A stretch of 64,000 bases of DNA from Caulobacter rhizosphaerae (lineage in GTDB: Bacteria; Pseudomonadota; Alphaproteobacteria; Caulobacterales; Caulobacteraceae): positions 186,001 to 250,000 of the forward strand of contig NZ_CP048815.1 of assembly GCF_010977555.1 (NCBI RefSeq). Direction: 5' to 3'. The position numbers and the translations under genes are program-made. The number at the start of each line of letters is the position of its first letter. Position 1 is the first letter of the stretch. The notes beneath the pieces were generated by a model that worked only from the letters and a program-made list of their open reading frames with translations, was not told where the DNA came from and searched no databases. Shown one piece after another: positions 9,075 to 20,487 of the stretch.

Positions 9075-12000
9075 ATGCCGATGACCGTCGCAACTTGCGA
9101 ATTCGACCAGCAGATGACCGCGCTTTGGCGGCGTCTGTCGTGGGCCATCGCCGCCGTCATCCTGCTGGCGATGGCCTTGCCCGCGGCCGCGGCCGACCTG
9201 ACGTTCACCCGCGCCTATCAGGGTGGACTGTCGGGACAGACGTTCACGACGACCACGCTGCTCAACGCCGACGCGGGTTCAATCCGTTTCTTGGACGGGG
9301 GAACTCAACGCGCCTTTCAGAACACCAGCGGGACGCTCTCCTATAAGATCGCGGGCGTGCCCTACACCGAGGTGGGGGTGCTCAATTCCCGCTATCCCAA
9401 CGGCAACACCCTGATGAACGCCGTCGCGTTCAGCGGCGGGAGCGGCGACCGGCTGCTGGTGCTCGGAGGCTCCTACACCACGTCCAGCGCCTATAGCGGC
9501 AGTTCGAACGCCATCGTCGCCAAGTTGAACGAATATATCGACGCTACCGCGCCGGATCCGGCGGGAACGACCTTGCTGGTCAACGGCGGAGCAACGGCCA
9601 CCGCCTCGGTGGGGGCCACCGCGACGGTCATCGTGACTGTCAAGCTTGGATCCGGCGCAGCCGTCACCGGCGCTATCGCCTCTCTGTCGGGAAACCCTTC
9701 CGGCGGATCGTCGATCTCCCCGGCCTCGGCGACGACCAATTCGAGTGGCCAGGCGACGTTCACCGTCCAGGGCCTTCAATCGGGGAGCGTCACCTACAGC
9801 GCCGTCGCCTCGGCGAACGGGACGACGACGACCAGTTCCAACGCCGTCTCCGTTACTTGGGTGGGGACCAGGAGTCCGGGGCAGTCGACCGCGAGTGCGC
9901 CCTCCGGCGTGGCTGGTCGTGCGACGACGGTCCTGATCACCGTCAGGGACACCAATGGGAACACGATGACCGGCGCCGCGAGCGGCCTAGCCGTGATCAT
10001 CGGGGGAACCAACGCCGGCGCCACGCCAGGCGCGATCACTGACAACAACAACGGGACCTATTCCGTCGCCTATACGCCTTCGACGGCCGGCGTCGACACG
10101 CTGTCGATCACCCTGGACGGCGCCGCCATCTCGGGCTCTCCCTATTCCAGCACGGTCGCCGCGGCGCCGACACCGCCTGTCATCACCACGGCAAGCCTGC
10201 CGACCCCGGTGCTTGGCCAGGCCTTCAGCCAGACGATCGTCACCACGGGCGGCACGTCCCCGGTGACTTTCGCCGTCACCGGCGGCGCCCTGCCGGCTGG
10301 CCTGAACCTGAACGCCTCGACCGGCGCGATCACCGGCACGGCGACGACAGCCGGCGCCTACAGCGTCACCATCACCGCCACCGACGCCAACGGCCTGACC
10401 GACGCCAAGATCTATTCTGGTACGATTTCGGCTGGCGTCGTGATCACCACGATCTCGATCCCGACGCCGGTGCTCGGCCAGACCTACAGCCAGACCGTCG
10501 CCACTACGGGCGGCACGGCCCCGGTGACCTTCGGCGTCACCGGCGGCGCCCTGCCAGCCGGGCTGAGCCTGAACGCCTCGACCGGTGTGGTCAGCGGCAC
10601 GGCCACGACGGCTGGCGCCTACAGCGTCACGATCACCGCCACCGACGCCAATGGCCTCATCGACGCCAAGACCTATAGCGGCGCCATCTCGGCCGGCGTC
10701 GCCATCACCACGACGAGCCTCCCGACCCCCGTGCTTGACCAAGCCTACAGCCAGACCGTCGCCACGACGGGCGGCGCCGCTCCGGTGACCTTCGCCATCA
10801 CCGGCGGCGCCTTGCCGACTGGGCTGAGTCTCAACGCCTCGATCGGCGCCATCACCGGCACGGCCACGGTGGCCGGCGCTTACAGCGTCACGATCACCGC
10901 CACGGACGCCAACGGCCTGACCGACGCCAAGACCTACAGCGGCGCCATCTCGGCCGGCGTGGTCATCACCACGACCTCGATCCCGACGCCGGTGCTTGGC
11001 CAAGCCTACAGCCAGACCGTCGCCACGACGGGTGGCGCCGCTCCGGTGACCTTCGCCGTCACCGGCGGCGCCTTGTCGACTGGGCTGAGCCTGAACGCCT
11101 CGACCGGCGCCATCACCGGCACCGCCACGACGGCCGGCGCCTACAGCGTCAGCATCACCGCCACCGACGCCAACGGCCTCACCGACGCCAAGACCTACAG
11201 CGGCACGATCGCCGCTGGCGTGGCCATCACCACGGCCAGCCTGCCGACGCCGGTGCTGGGCCAAGCGTACAGCCAGACCGTCGCCACGACGGGTGGCGGC
11301 GCCCCGGTGACCTTCGCCGTCACCGGCGGGACCCTGCCGGCCGGGCTGAGCCTGAACGCCTCGACCGGCGCGATCACCGGCACGGCCACGACGGCCGGGG
11401 CCTACAGCCTCACGATCACCGCCACCGACACCAATGGCCTCACAGACGCCAAGATCTATTCTGGTACGATTTCGGCTGGCGTGGTCATCACCACGACCTC
11501 GATCCCGACGCCGGTGCTGGGCCAGGCCTTCAGCCAGACCGTCGCCACGACGGGCGGCGCCGCCCCGGTGACCTTCACCGTCACCGGCGGGACCCTGCCG
11601 GCCGGGCTGAGTCTGAACGCCTCGACCGGCGCGATCACCGGCACGGCCACGACGGCTGGCGCCTACAGCGTCACCATCACCGCCACCGACGCCAACGGCC
11701 TGACCGACGCCAAGATCTATTCTGGTACGATTTCGGCTGGCGTGGTCATCACCACGACCTCGATCCCGACGCCGGTGCTGGGCCAGGCCTTCAGCCAGAC
11801 CGTCGCCACGACGGGCGGCGCCGCCCCGGTGACCTTCACCGTCACCGGCGGGACCCTGCCGGCCGGGCTGAGTCTGAACGCCTCGACCGGCGCGATCACA
11901 GGCACGGCCACGACGGCCGGCGCCTACAGCGTCACCATCACCGCCACCGACGCCAACGGCCTGACCGACGCCAAGATCTATTCTGGTACGATTTCGGCTG

Positions 12001-15000
12001 GCGTCGTGATCACCACGATCTCGATCCCGACGCCGGTGCTCGGCCAGACCTACAGCCAGACCGTCGCCACTACGGGCGGCACGGCCCCGGTGACCTTCGG
12101 CGTCACCGGCGGCGCCCTGCCAGCCGGGCTGAGCCTGAACGCCTCGACCGGTGTGGTCAGCGGCACGGCCACGACGGCTGGCGCCTACAGCGTCACGATC
12201 ACCGCCACCGACGCCAATGGCCTCATCGACGCCAAGACCTATAGCGGCGCCATCTCGGCCGGCGTCGCCATCACCACGACGAGCCTCCCGACCCCCGTGC
12301 TTGACCAAGCCTACAGCCAGACCGTCGCCACGACGGGCGGCGCCCGCTCCGGTGACCTTCGCCATCACCGGCGGCGCCTTGCCGACTGGGCTGAGTCTCA
12401 ACGCCTCGATCGGCGCCATCACCGGCACGGCCACGGTGGCCGGCGCTTACAGCGTCACGATCACCGCCACGGACGCCAACGGCCTGACCGACGCCAAGAC
12501 CTACAGCGGCGCCATCTCGGCCGGCGTGGTCATCACCACGACCTCGATCCCGACGCCGGTGCTTGGCCAAGCCTACAGCCAGACCGTCGCCACGACGGGT
12601 GGCGCCGCTCCGGTGACCTTCGCCGTCACCGGCGGCGCCTTGTCGACTGGGCTGAGCCTGAACGCCTCGACCGGCGCCATCACCGGCACCGCCACGACGG
12701 CCGGCGCCTACAGCGTCAGCATCACCGCCACCGACGCCAACGGCCTCACCGACGCCAAGACCTACAGCGGCACGATCGCCGCTGGCGTGGCCATCACCAC
12801 GGCCAGCCTGCCGACGCCGGTGCTGGGCCAAGCGTACAGCCAGACCGTCGCCACGACGGGTGGCGGCGCCCCGGTGACCTTCGCCGTCACCGGCGGGACC
12901 CTGCCGGCCGGGCTGAGCCTGAACGCCTCGACCGGCGCGATCACCGGCACGGCCACGACGGCCGGGGCCTACAGCCTCACGATCACCGCCACCGACACCA
13001 ATGGCCTCACAGACGCCAAGACCTACAGCGGCACGATCGCCGCGGTCCTGGCCGCGCCAGTCGCCGGCCCGGTGTCCATCATTGTTCCAGCCAACAGTTC
13101 GGCCACGACGGTGACGCTCGACCTGTCGGGAGGGGTCGCCGACTCGGTGGTCGTCGCCGACGTCCCTGGCCATGGTGTCGCCACCGCCTCGGGCTTGGCG
13201 ATCACCTATGCCCCGGCCGCGGGATTCTCCGGCTCCGACAGCTTCACCTACGCCGCCGTCAACGCGACGGGGACATCCTCGGCGGCCATGGTCACGGTGA
13301 CGGTCGCCGCCCCCAGCCTGGCGTTCGGGCCCGCGCCCGGAGACCTGCCAGGCGGCGTGGTCGGCGCGCCTTACAGCCAGACGGTGGCCGCTTCCGGCGG
13401 CGCAGCGCCCTATGACTATCAAGTTTCCAGCGGAGAGCTTCCGGCCGGACTGACCCTTGACCGCACGACGGGCGCGGTGACCGGAACCTCCGCCGCGGCC
13501 GGGACCTCCGCCTTCGAGCTCACCGCCACCGATGCCCACGGCGCAACGGGAACGGCCAGCTACTCGGTCGTGATCGCCGCCGCGGCGCCCGTCGCCGCCA
13601 GCTCGACCTCCACCACGGTGCCGGCCAACACCCAGACCCAGGTCGGCCAGAACGTCGGCCTGAACCTCTCCAGCCTGGTTTCCGGCGACGTGGACGAGGT
13701 CCGGATCGTCACCCCGCCGCAGCATGGCTCGGTGGTCATCACCCAGACGCTCGCCCTGCGCGGGGGCGGCGGCCTGTTCGCCATGGCCCTGGCGGCCACG
13801 TCGTCGATCTCCACGCCGGGCCAGTTCATCGCCGTCTACACGCCGGAGAAGAACTTCCAGGGCGTCGACAGCTTCGCGTTCGTCGCCGTGGGACCCGGCG
13901 GGATATCGGCGCCAGCTACCGCCACTATCACCGTCGTCGGCCAAGCCCCCACGGCCAAGGCGCTCACCGCCTCGACCAGCGACGGCAAGACGGTCTCGGT
14001 CGACCTGACCGCAGGCGCGACCGAGGGGCCGTTCACCGGCGCAAGCCTCGGCGCGATCAGCCCCGCCGACACCGCGACGATCAATCTCGTTCAAGGCGGA
14101 CCCGAGACGGCGCGCACCTTCCGTCTGGACGTCACGCCCAAGGTCCGCTTCGGCGGGAAGATCACCATCAACTACACCTTGACCAATGTCTTCGGCGCCT
14201 CCTCGCCCGCGACCGTGACGATCACGGTCGCCGCGCGGCCCGACCCGTCCGCCGATCCGGTGGTGCAGGCCCTCAGCGACGCTCAGGCTGAGGCGACCCG
14301 TCGCTTCTCGCGGGCTCAGGTCGACAACTTCATGCGGCGGGCCGAAAGGCTGCACGGCGCCGATTGCCTGGCCTCGGGCAACGGAATCCGTCTGAACGCC
14401 GTCGACACAGCCCGGAGCGGCGACGCTCGCGGCCGTAGCGGCGGCCCCCAGGCCGACGGCGGCACGCCGGCGCGGGCCACGGAGACGCCGTCGAAGGCGC
14501 CGGTCACGAACCGGGCGGATCCGACTTGCCGCCCAGGCGAGCTGTCGGTGTGGACGGGCGGCTCGATCGAGCTGAGCACGCGCGATGCGTCGACGCGCGC
14601 GTCCAAGATCCGAGCCACGAGCAGCGGACTCTCCCTGGGCATGGACGCCAGGGTTTCAAACCGGGCGAGCCTCGGCGTCGGCGTGGGCTACGGCGAGGAT
14701 CGCAGCCGCGTCGGCGGCCAAGCCGGACGAGTCTCCGCCCAGAGCACGGTGGTGGCGGTGTACGGCAGCCTCGCGCCGGTCGAGGGCATGTTCGTCGACG
14801 GTATGGTCGCGCGGGGCTGGCTGGACTTCGACACGCGCCGCGTCGATCCGACAAGCAGCGCGATGGCCTTTGGGGACCGGAGCGGCCGCTTCACGACCGT
14901 CTCCCTGTCGTCGGGCCTGGATCGGGAGGCGGGCTCGCTGACCTGGTCGAGCTACGGGCGGCTGGAATATCTCGACGGATCGCTGGACGCCTATCGTGAA

Positions 15001-15366
15001 GAGGGCGCGGGAATCTTCGACCTGCGTTTCGATCGCCGGAAGATCCGCTCGACGCTCGGCGTGCTGGGCCTGCGCGCCTCGTACAGCCGACCGGTCCGGG
15101 TCGGGATCATGACCGCCGGCCTACGCGGCGAGTGGCGGCACGAGTTCTCGGGCGGTTCGCGCCAGGGTGTTGACTACGCGGACGTCGCCGGCGACGGCTA
15201 CTACGGGCTGCCGTCTCGCGGCTGGTCACGAGAGTCGTTCGTGCTCGATCCGGAGTTGGGCCTTCTCCTGCCGTCCGGCTGGGAACTTGGCTTGGCGGCC
15301 GGGGTGCGCGGCTCGGCTGGCGAGGACGCCGTCCAGGGGCGGGTGGAGGCGCGCAGGCGGTTTTAG
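9075..15366 (+). pseudogene. Giant Ig-repeat autotransporter/adhesin with one frameshift
   Basis: Two overlapping frames form one gene. It begins with a signal peptide (residues about 15-40, ending ALPAAAADLTF), then a unique region with Big_1/filamin-like Ig domains (to about 10170). Next come eleven 87-residue putative-Ig (He_PIG-like) repeats (10179-13050), a cadherin-like spacer, a divergent twelfth repeat (about 13320-13580) and further Ig-like domains. The C-terminal autotransporter beta-barrel (about 14540-15366) ends with Phe (VEARRRF). One extra C at 12343-12345, compared with the sister repeat at 10771-10780, shifts the frame. Removing it gives an uninterrupted 2,096-residue protein. 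It is either a real inactivation, a phase-variable switch or an assembly error in the repeats. The intact product would be a surface-exposed adhesin. Confidence 0.9.
10179..13050 (+). repeat. Tandem array of eleven 261-bp Ig-domain repeats
   Basis: Each unit encodes 87 residues with the pattern VxITTxSxPTPVLGQ, SQTVATTGG, PVTFAVTGG, LPAGLSLNASTGAITGTATT, and ends with GLTDAKxYSG. Spacing is exactly 261 bases (units at 10179, 10440 and so on). Units 6 and 7 are identical in protein and differ by only a few bases. Units 2-5 (10440-11483) recur as units 8-11 (12006-13050), six units away, nearly base for base apart from the extra C. This shows recent segmental duplication or gene conversion. Confidence 0.95.
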
Positions 15367-15468
15367 CAAAAGTTGGACGCTTCGAGTACGCTCCATGATC
15401 GTCTAACAGCAAACCGATCAACTAGTCCCCTTCGAGATCAGGGAGTCGATACGGGACGCTCTTGGTGG

Positions 15469-16353
15469 CTACCGATCATCCTTGCCCGATAAAAACCGAG
15501 CAATAAGGCGGCTGGTTTCGTCGGGAACATACTCGGGAAAAAAGTGGCCCCCGCGCATCGGCTGACCGGTCACGTTGGTCGCCCAACGCTTCCAGATGCC
15601 CAGAGGCCCACCCGCCTCTTGATACCACGTTCCGAGCCCTCCCTCGTCGTCCCAAAGGGCCAGTGTGGGACAGGTTATTCGGTTGCCCCTTTTGTGATCG
15701 TCCTCGTCATGCACGCGGTCGATCGTGGAAGCCGCGCGGTATTCGTCGCAGATTGCCGCCGCTGTCGAGGGGGCGCGCAACGCCGCCACATAGGCGTCGC
15801 GCACCTCAGGCGCAAAACTGCTGACTGGCGTTCCCCAGTTTTCCAGCGCGTCGTCAACGACGGCCTCGGGTGCAGCAAGAAGAACAGTTTCCGGGAGGGG
15901 CGCGGGCTGCGCGAGAAATGAGTAAGGCCAGAACGCTAGAGCCATTTTCGCCTCGGCTCGCGCCCAAACCTCGAACGTCGGGATGACATCCATTACGATG
16001 AGGTGAGTGACGTTGTCGGGGTGGTCCATCGCCATCCTATAGGCGACCCGGCCACCTCTATCGTGGCCAGCGACCGCGAACCGTTCATGACCAAGGCCAA
16101 CCATCAGTTCCACCAGCATCGCCCCCATGCTGCGCTTGGACATCGGGTGTTCGATTTCCGGGTCGTTTGGCCGATCGCTTTTGCCGTAGCCGGGCAGGTC
16201 AACGACGACGACCGTGTGCTCTCGCGACAGATTTGGCGTTATGTCGCGCCACATGAGACCGGTCTGGGGAAATCCATGGAGCAGCAATAGAGGGTAACCC
16301 CGGCCTGAGATTTCAACGGCGACTGATCCGGCCGACGTTCGGACTCCAGACAT
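15469..16353 (-). CDS. Alpha/beta hydrolase, haloacetate dehalogenase-like
   Basis: A 294-residue alpha/beta hydrolase. Visible motifs are the oxyanion loop LLLLHGFPQTGLMWRDI and the nucleophile elbow AGHDRGGRVAYRMA, with Asp as nucleophile as in haloalkane/haloacetate dehalogenases and epoxide hydrolases. The C-terminal catalytic His lies in RGGHFFPEYVPDE. The segments GYGKSDRP and LALWDDEGG also fit the fluoroacetate dehalogenase (DehH1) group. The natural substrate cannot be read from sequence. The ATG has a GGAG site 8 bases upstream. It stands alone, convergent with the autotransporter gene. Confidence 0.87.
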   Translation of the reverse strand: MSGVRTSAGSVAVEISGRGYPLLLLHGFPQTGLMWRDITPNLSREHTVVVVDLPGYGKSDRPNDPEIEHPMSKRSMGAMLVELMVGLGHERFAVAGHDRGGRVAYRMAMDHPDNVTHLIVMDVIPTFEVWARAEAKMALAFWPYSFLAQPAPLPETVLLAAPEAVVDDALENWGTPVSSFAPEVRDAYVAALRAPSTAAAICDEYRAASTIDRVHDEDDHKRGNRITCPTLALWDDEGGLGTWYQEAGGPLGIWKRWATNVTGQPMRGGHFFPEYVPDETSRLIARFLSGKDDR

Positions 16354-16770
16354 CAGGCTTCTCCGAAGCGGCCTCTCTTGGAGTCATTTCTCCTTCGGCA
16401 ATGCCCGTGGCGCGCTCTTGACTGAATGAAAACGCCAGCTTTTGCACTTTGCTCCCTGAGACAGGTTGGAGGTCGCCGATGGGTCGTCTTTCTAGAGCAG
16501 TGCTAATTTCTGGTTCTGGCGCATCGGTGACCGATGCGGATTCAGCCGACCGGTGCAGCTAGACATGTGACGAGCTCGGTGCGGTGGACAGACTAGGCGA
16601 GCGAGGGAGGATCGGCCGCAATCCCCTGGTCGCCCCGAGCCCAGGCCAACTGCGACGCCGGTGGCTTCTATCGAGCCGGATCCCGCCATGCGAGGCTCTG
16701 ACCGGTTTTTGCGTCGTGCCCCCGCGACATGAGGCTCAGCAGCGGTCGCTTCATCCCTGGGAGATCCACT
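16354..16770. other. 417-base intergenic region, nothing recognised
   Basis: It lies between the end of the carotenoid oxygenase gene and the start of the hydrolase, both on the minus strand, and should carry the hydrolase promoter. I see no coding signal, strong hairpin or repeat. Confidence 0.5.
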
Positions 16771-18221
16771 TCACGCCGGCACGAAAACGCCATGAAACGT
16801 CACCGGCAGCGCGACCGGCGCGCGCCAAGCCGCTATCGGACCTTGGGTCACATGGCGGGCGTCGAAGACGTGCACCTCCGTCGCCTTGGCGTCTAGGTTC
16901 ACCGTGGCCCCCACCAGCCAGCCGTCCAGTTCCTCGGACGAGCGGGGACGCTGCACGAACACCATTTCCTCCACCAGGTGACGCGGACCAAAGTCGAAGA
17001 CCTGGTCGCTGTCGCGCTTCCAGTCGCGCACCGCCACGCCCTGGAACATCGGGCGGTCGGGCCGCTGGCCGGTGACGTGAACCGAATAGCGGCGAACCTG
17101 ACCGGCGAAGCGCGGGTCGGCGCGCGGGAACTCGGCGCTGACCATTTCTTTGGCGAACTCGCCCCGCCCGTCGGCGTGCAGGCTGATCAGCGCCCGGCGC
17201 GGCGGCGCGCCGCGCAACACCTCGCCGCGCAGGATCGCCCCACCATTGGCCGCCGTGCCCGACGGATCGTCATCGACGCAGGCGTCGAAGCGGATGGTCC
17301 CGTCGGCCTCTTCCCAGGCGTCGCCCAGGTGGAAGAAGAAGAACTGCGGCAGTTCGAACAGGCGGCGCTGGGACAGGTCGTCCTTGTCCAGCACCAGCAC
17401 CTGGGTTCCCAGTTCGGGCTTCCAGGTCATCGACTGCGCGAACGGCATGGTCAGCCGATCCTGCATCCAGGGCTGTAGCACCACCACGAGGTGGCGAGCC
17501 GTGGCCGTGAAGTCGTGCATGTAGCCGCCGCGCGGCAGGCCGATCACCTCGGCCTTCAGCAGGGCGCCGTCGGGCGCCAGCTTCCAGACAATGGCCTGCT
17601 GGCCGGCTAGGCCCAGGTTCCACACCACGCCGTCGGGCTGGACGCGTGGGTGGGCCAGGAACGGCATGCCCTTGAGATCCCGGCGCAGCACCTTGGGGCC
17701 GAGCGTCTCTAGGGTGACGGGGTCCAGGGCGGTCGGCGAGCCGCCTTCCCACAACGCCCACAGCTCGCCGCCGGCCATCATCACCGAGGTGTTGGCGGCG
17801 TTGGCGTCGTCGGGGCTGGAGATCACCGCGCCAGGGCCGGCTGGGGTGCCGTAGCCAGGAGTGATCACCGCGCCGGCGGCCCTATCGCGGCGGCGCTTGG
17901 CGGTGTCGACGAAGCGGGCGGCGACCCGCGCCTGGCCGTCGGCGATCTGGAACTTGCGGATCAGGCCATCGCCGTCGAACCAGTGGCCCACGTTGCCGCC
18001 AGGCCGGCGGAACTTGGCCGGACCGTTGCGAAACAGCGTGCCTGCCAGCGCCGTCGGGGCGCGGCCGTGCAGGCGGGTCATGGCGGTCGGCGCCAGGTCG
18101 GTCTCGACGTCGGCCACGCCCAAGGCCCAATCGTTGGCGGCGGCCGCCCAGACGGCCTCCGGGTTAGCAAAGTCGCGCCGCTCAACACAGCCGCGCCGCG
18201 CAGGATGTCACGCCGGTTCAT
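16771..18221 (-). pseudogene. Carotenoid oxygenase, frameshifted after the Tat signal
   Basis: The main frame encodes an apocarotenoid/carotenoid cleavage oxygenase. All four iron-ligand histidines are seen in their usual surroundings: FLAHPRVQPDG, GGYMHDFTATARH, FFHLGDAWEEADG and the terminal HGVFVP. That frame has only a TTG start at 18123. The expected N-terminus lies in another frame: an ATG at 18221 gives MNRRDILRGAAVLSGATLL, a Tat-type signal. It would continue as ANPEAVWAAAANDWALGVAD if one G were restored at about 18168. With that correction the protein is 483 residues, the usual length. The gene follows DUF2141 by 11 bases, so the two form an operon. It is either a recent inactivation or a sequencing error. 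Confidence 0.85.
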
Positions 18222-18232
18222 GGCTGTTCTCG

Positions 18233-18670
18233 CTACTTCAACTGGATCGACTGGATGTTGGCGCCGGGCTTCACCTCGAAGGCGGCGGCCTCGAAGCTGG
18301 GCGGGCCCATGTTGGGCTGGGCGCCGTTCGAAAAGCCATAGGGCTCGGTAGGCAGACCAAAGGGGTTCAGCCCCATCTTGCCGTCGCCGTCGACGTCCTG
18401 GAACACCTTGGCGGCGTAGGTTCCCGGCGCCAGGCCGGTGATCTTGGCGCTGGGCGCGGCGTCCGCGGCCGAAGCCGTAATGGCGCGGACGGGCTTGCCG
18501 CCCTTCCAGGTGTCGGGGCTGTCATAGACCACGATCATCACTTGGCCTTGGTGCGTGGCCAGGGTCGGGAAGGCGAGGGTGAGATCGCCGGTCGCCTGTT
18601 GGGCGTGGGCGGCGGGCGCCAGGGCGGCGGCGGCCAACGCGGCGATGATCAGGGTGTTGAGCGCCGTCAT
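18233..18670 (-). CDS. DUF2141 secreted protein
   Basis: A 145-residue protein with a signal peptide (MTALNTLIIAALAAAALAPA, cleaved after AHAQ). The DUF2141 domain is recognisable from GQVMIVVYDSPDTW and from GLAPGTYAAKVFQDVDGDGK followed by NPFGLPTEPYGFSNGA. The ATG at 18670 has a strong ribosome-binding site (AAGGAGA). DUF2141 proteins often sit beside carotenoid oxygenases, as here, where the oxygenase gene begins 11 bases downstream. The domain probably has a beta-sandwich fold and is exported. Its function is not known. Confidence 0.9.
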   Translation of the reverse strand: MTALNTLIIAALAAAALAPAAHAQQATGDLTLAFPTLATHQGQVMIVVYDSPDTWKGGKPVRAITASAADAAPSAKITGLAPGTYAAKVFQDVDGDGKMGLNPFGLPTEPYGFSNGAQPNMGPPSFEAAAFEVKPGANIQSIQLK

Positions 18671-19134
18671 GGCGATCTCCTTCTTCAGGCTGGACGCGGC
18701 GGCGGATCGTCGCGTCGTTGAAGCCTGAGTGAAGGGAGCAGCTTGGCGTTTCAACCGCTGCTGCGCCGGTCGCCGGCCGGATTTCGTGAACGGCGCGCGC
18801 CCGTCATTCAAGCTTCGCCAGTGGCGGCGAAGCTTGATGAAGTCTCTCTTGTTGGCTTCTTGCGACAGGCTTGAACATCCCTTTTCGGGAGCGTCAGAGA
18901 CTCCAAACCTTGAGAACGCCAAAGCCTTAGGGGACGTGGGTGTCACTGACTCTGACCGCTGAAGACTGTCGCCCTCAGGCGACGAGGATGAATTTGCTGG
19001 CGGCCCGATCGCCCGTATTGCGCGACCAATACTCGCGGATGGCGCAACTTTGGGAGCGTCTTGGACACGAGTCCGCAAACTGAAGGACTGGTGGACGAGC
19101 AACTCCCAGACCCAACCAAGCCTTTAGCGCAGAG
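18671..19134. other. 464-base gap between DUF2141 gene and IS element
   Basis: The region should hold the DUF2141-operon promoter. A small hairpin GTCGCC-CTCA-GGCGAC lies at 18968-18983. I find no gene-like frame with family similarity. Confidence 0.5.
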
Positions 19135-19198
19135 TGACGTGACCCCCTGAAACTCCTCCAGAAATAATTAGAGTCCGCTCCAGGAAAGGGACGGACGA

Positions 19199-19465
19199 AT
19201 GAAGCGATCACGGTTCACGGAAGAACAGATCATCGGGATCCTGCGCGAGCAGGAGGCGGGCGTGCCGGTGGCGGACCTGTGCAGGAAGCACGGGCTCAGC
19301 TCGCCGACCTTCTACAAGTGGAAGGCCAAGTATGGCGGGCTGGACGTGTCGGAGGCGCGGCGGCTGAAGGCGCTGGAAGACGAGAACGCCAAGCTCAAGC
19401 GGATGCTGGCCGATGCGATGTTCGACAATGTCGCGCTTAAGGATCTGCTGGGAAAAAAGTGGTGA
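19199..19465 (+). CDS. IS3-family transposase OrfA
   Basis: An 88-residue helix-turn-helix protein beginning [20 protein letters not shown], with [20 protein letters not shown] as the HTH and a C-terminal leucine-zipper-like helix ([20 protein letters not shown]). It binds the element ends. Near its end, A AAA AAG (19453-19459) is a canonical -1 slippery heptamer in the right phase, allowing ribosomes to shift into orfB and make the OrfAB transposase. Confidence 0.95.
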   Translation: MKRSRFTEEQIIGILREQEAGVPVADLCRKHGLSSPTFYKWKAKYGGLDVSEARRLKALEDENAKLKRMLADAMFDNVALKDLLGKKW

Positions 19466-20391
19466 CGCCCGCCGCGCATCGGGAGGCTGCAGCCTATCTG
19501 CGGTCGGCCTACGAGATGAGCGAGCGGCGGGCGTGCCGGGTGCTGGGCGTGGATCGCAGCAGCGTGCGCTATGCCGCCACGCGGCCCGACGACGGCGCCC
19601 TGCGCGAGCGGCTGAAGGCCCTGGCCCAGGAACGCCGCCGGTTCGGCTACCGCCGGCTGCACGTGCTGCTCCGGCGCGAGGGCCACGCGGTCAACAAGAA
19701 GCGGGTCCAGCGGCTCTATCGCGAGGAGAAGCTGACCGTCCGCCGGCGCGGCGGGCGCAAGCGGGCGGTCGGCACGCGGCGGCCCCTGGAGGTCCCGCTG
19801 GCGCCCAACCAGCGCTGGAGCCTGGACTTCGTGTCCGACCAGATGACCGACGGCCGCCGCTTCCGGATCCTGACGGTGATCGACAACTGCACGCGTGAGT
19901 GCCTGGCCCTGGTGGCCGACACCTCGTTGTCGGGGCGGCGGGTGGCGCGCGAGCTGGACGCCATCATCGCCCAGCGTGGCCGGCGGCCCGAGACCATCGT
20001 CAGCGACAATGGGACCGAATACACCTCCAACGCCATCCTGGCCTGGACTGACGACAACGGCGTGGGCTGGCACTACATCGCACCCGGCAAGCCCCAGCAG
20101 AACGGCTACAACGAGAGCTTCAACGGTCGGCTGCGCGACGAGCTGCTGAACGAGACCCTGTTCCGGTCGCTGCCGCACGCCCGCGCCGTGCTGGAGGCCT
20201 GGCGGCGCGACTACAACGAGCGCCGGCCCCACTCCAAGCTCGGCTGGATGACACCCAGGGAGTACGCCAGCGCCTTCTGCGGAGAGACCGGCCGGCACGC
20301 TGCGCAGGCTGATAGCTCCGCGCACCGGCCTCTTGCCACCCACCAACACCAAGGCTCAAATCAACCCAGGACTCTCGTTATCGCTGGATGA
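19459..20391 (+). CDS. IS3-family transposase OrfB (DDE integrase)
   Basis: The catalytic part of the transposase, 310 residues, read mainly as an OrfAB fusion by -1 frameshifting; GTG at 19459 is the nominal start. An N-terminal HTH_21 region ([20 protein letters not shown]) precedes the rve integrase core. The DDE triad is visible: first Asp in [11 protein letters not shown], second in [11 protein letters not shown], Glu in [20 protein letters not shown]. The end [18 protein letters not shown] is typical. It appears intact. Confidence 0.95.
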   Translation: MVTPAAHREAAAYLRSAYEMSERRACRVLGVDRSSVRYAATRPDDGALRERLKALAQERRRFGYRRLHVLLRREGHAVNKKRVQRLYREEKLTVRRRGGRKRAVGTRRPLEVPLAPNQRWSLDFVSDQMTDGRRFRILTVIDNCTRECLALVADTSLSGRRVARELDAIIAQRGRRPETIVSDNGTEYTSNAILAWTDDNGVGWHYIAPGKPQQNGYNESFNGRLRDELLNETLFRSLPHARAVLEAWRRDYNERRPHSKLGWMTPREYASAFCGETGRHAAQADSSAHRPLATHQHQGSNQPRTLVIAG

Positions 20392-20487
20392 GAAATGGGG
20401 GTCACGTCAGTGGATGAAACATCTGCCGCCAGCGGCCGTCCAGCATGGCACAGCCCGGCCGGATCTTCGGCTGTCTGCACGCTGTCG

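Larger units (their letters stand above)
19135..20409 (+). mobile_element. Complete IS3-family insertion sequence
   Basis: The element carries orfA and orfB with a -1 frameshift site. Its ends are inverted repeats: TGACGTGACCCCC at 19135-19147 and the complement at 20397-20409. Weaker similarity (TCCAG.AATAA..AGAGTCC) extends about 35 bases inward. The true outer boundary could be TGACCCCC (19140/20404). I could not find a convincing target duplication. OrfA resembles the IS407 subgroup. Confidence 0.9.

Noticed and set aside
9987..12434. Long minus-strand frame with repeats opposite the adhesin
   Set aside because: Its repeats only mirror the 261-bp array; the sense strand encodes well-formed Ig domains.
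10179..13050. Possible CRISPR-like array
   Set aside because: Units are 261 bases, coding and without unique spacers.
19130..20412. Target-site duplication flanking the IS3 element
   Set aside because: Flanking triplets do not match for any choice of inverted-repeat end, so no duplication is claimed.
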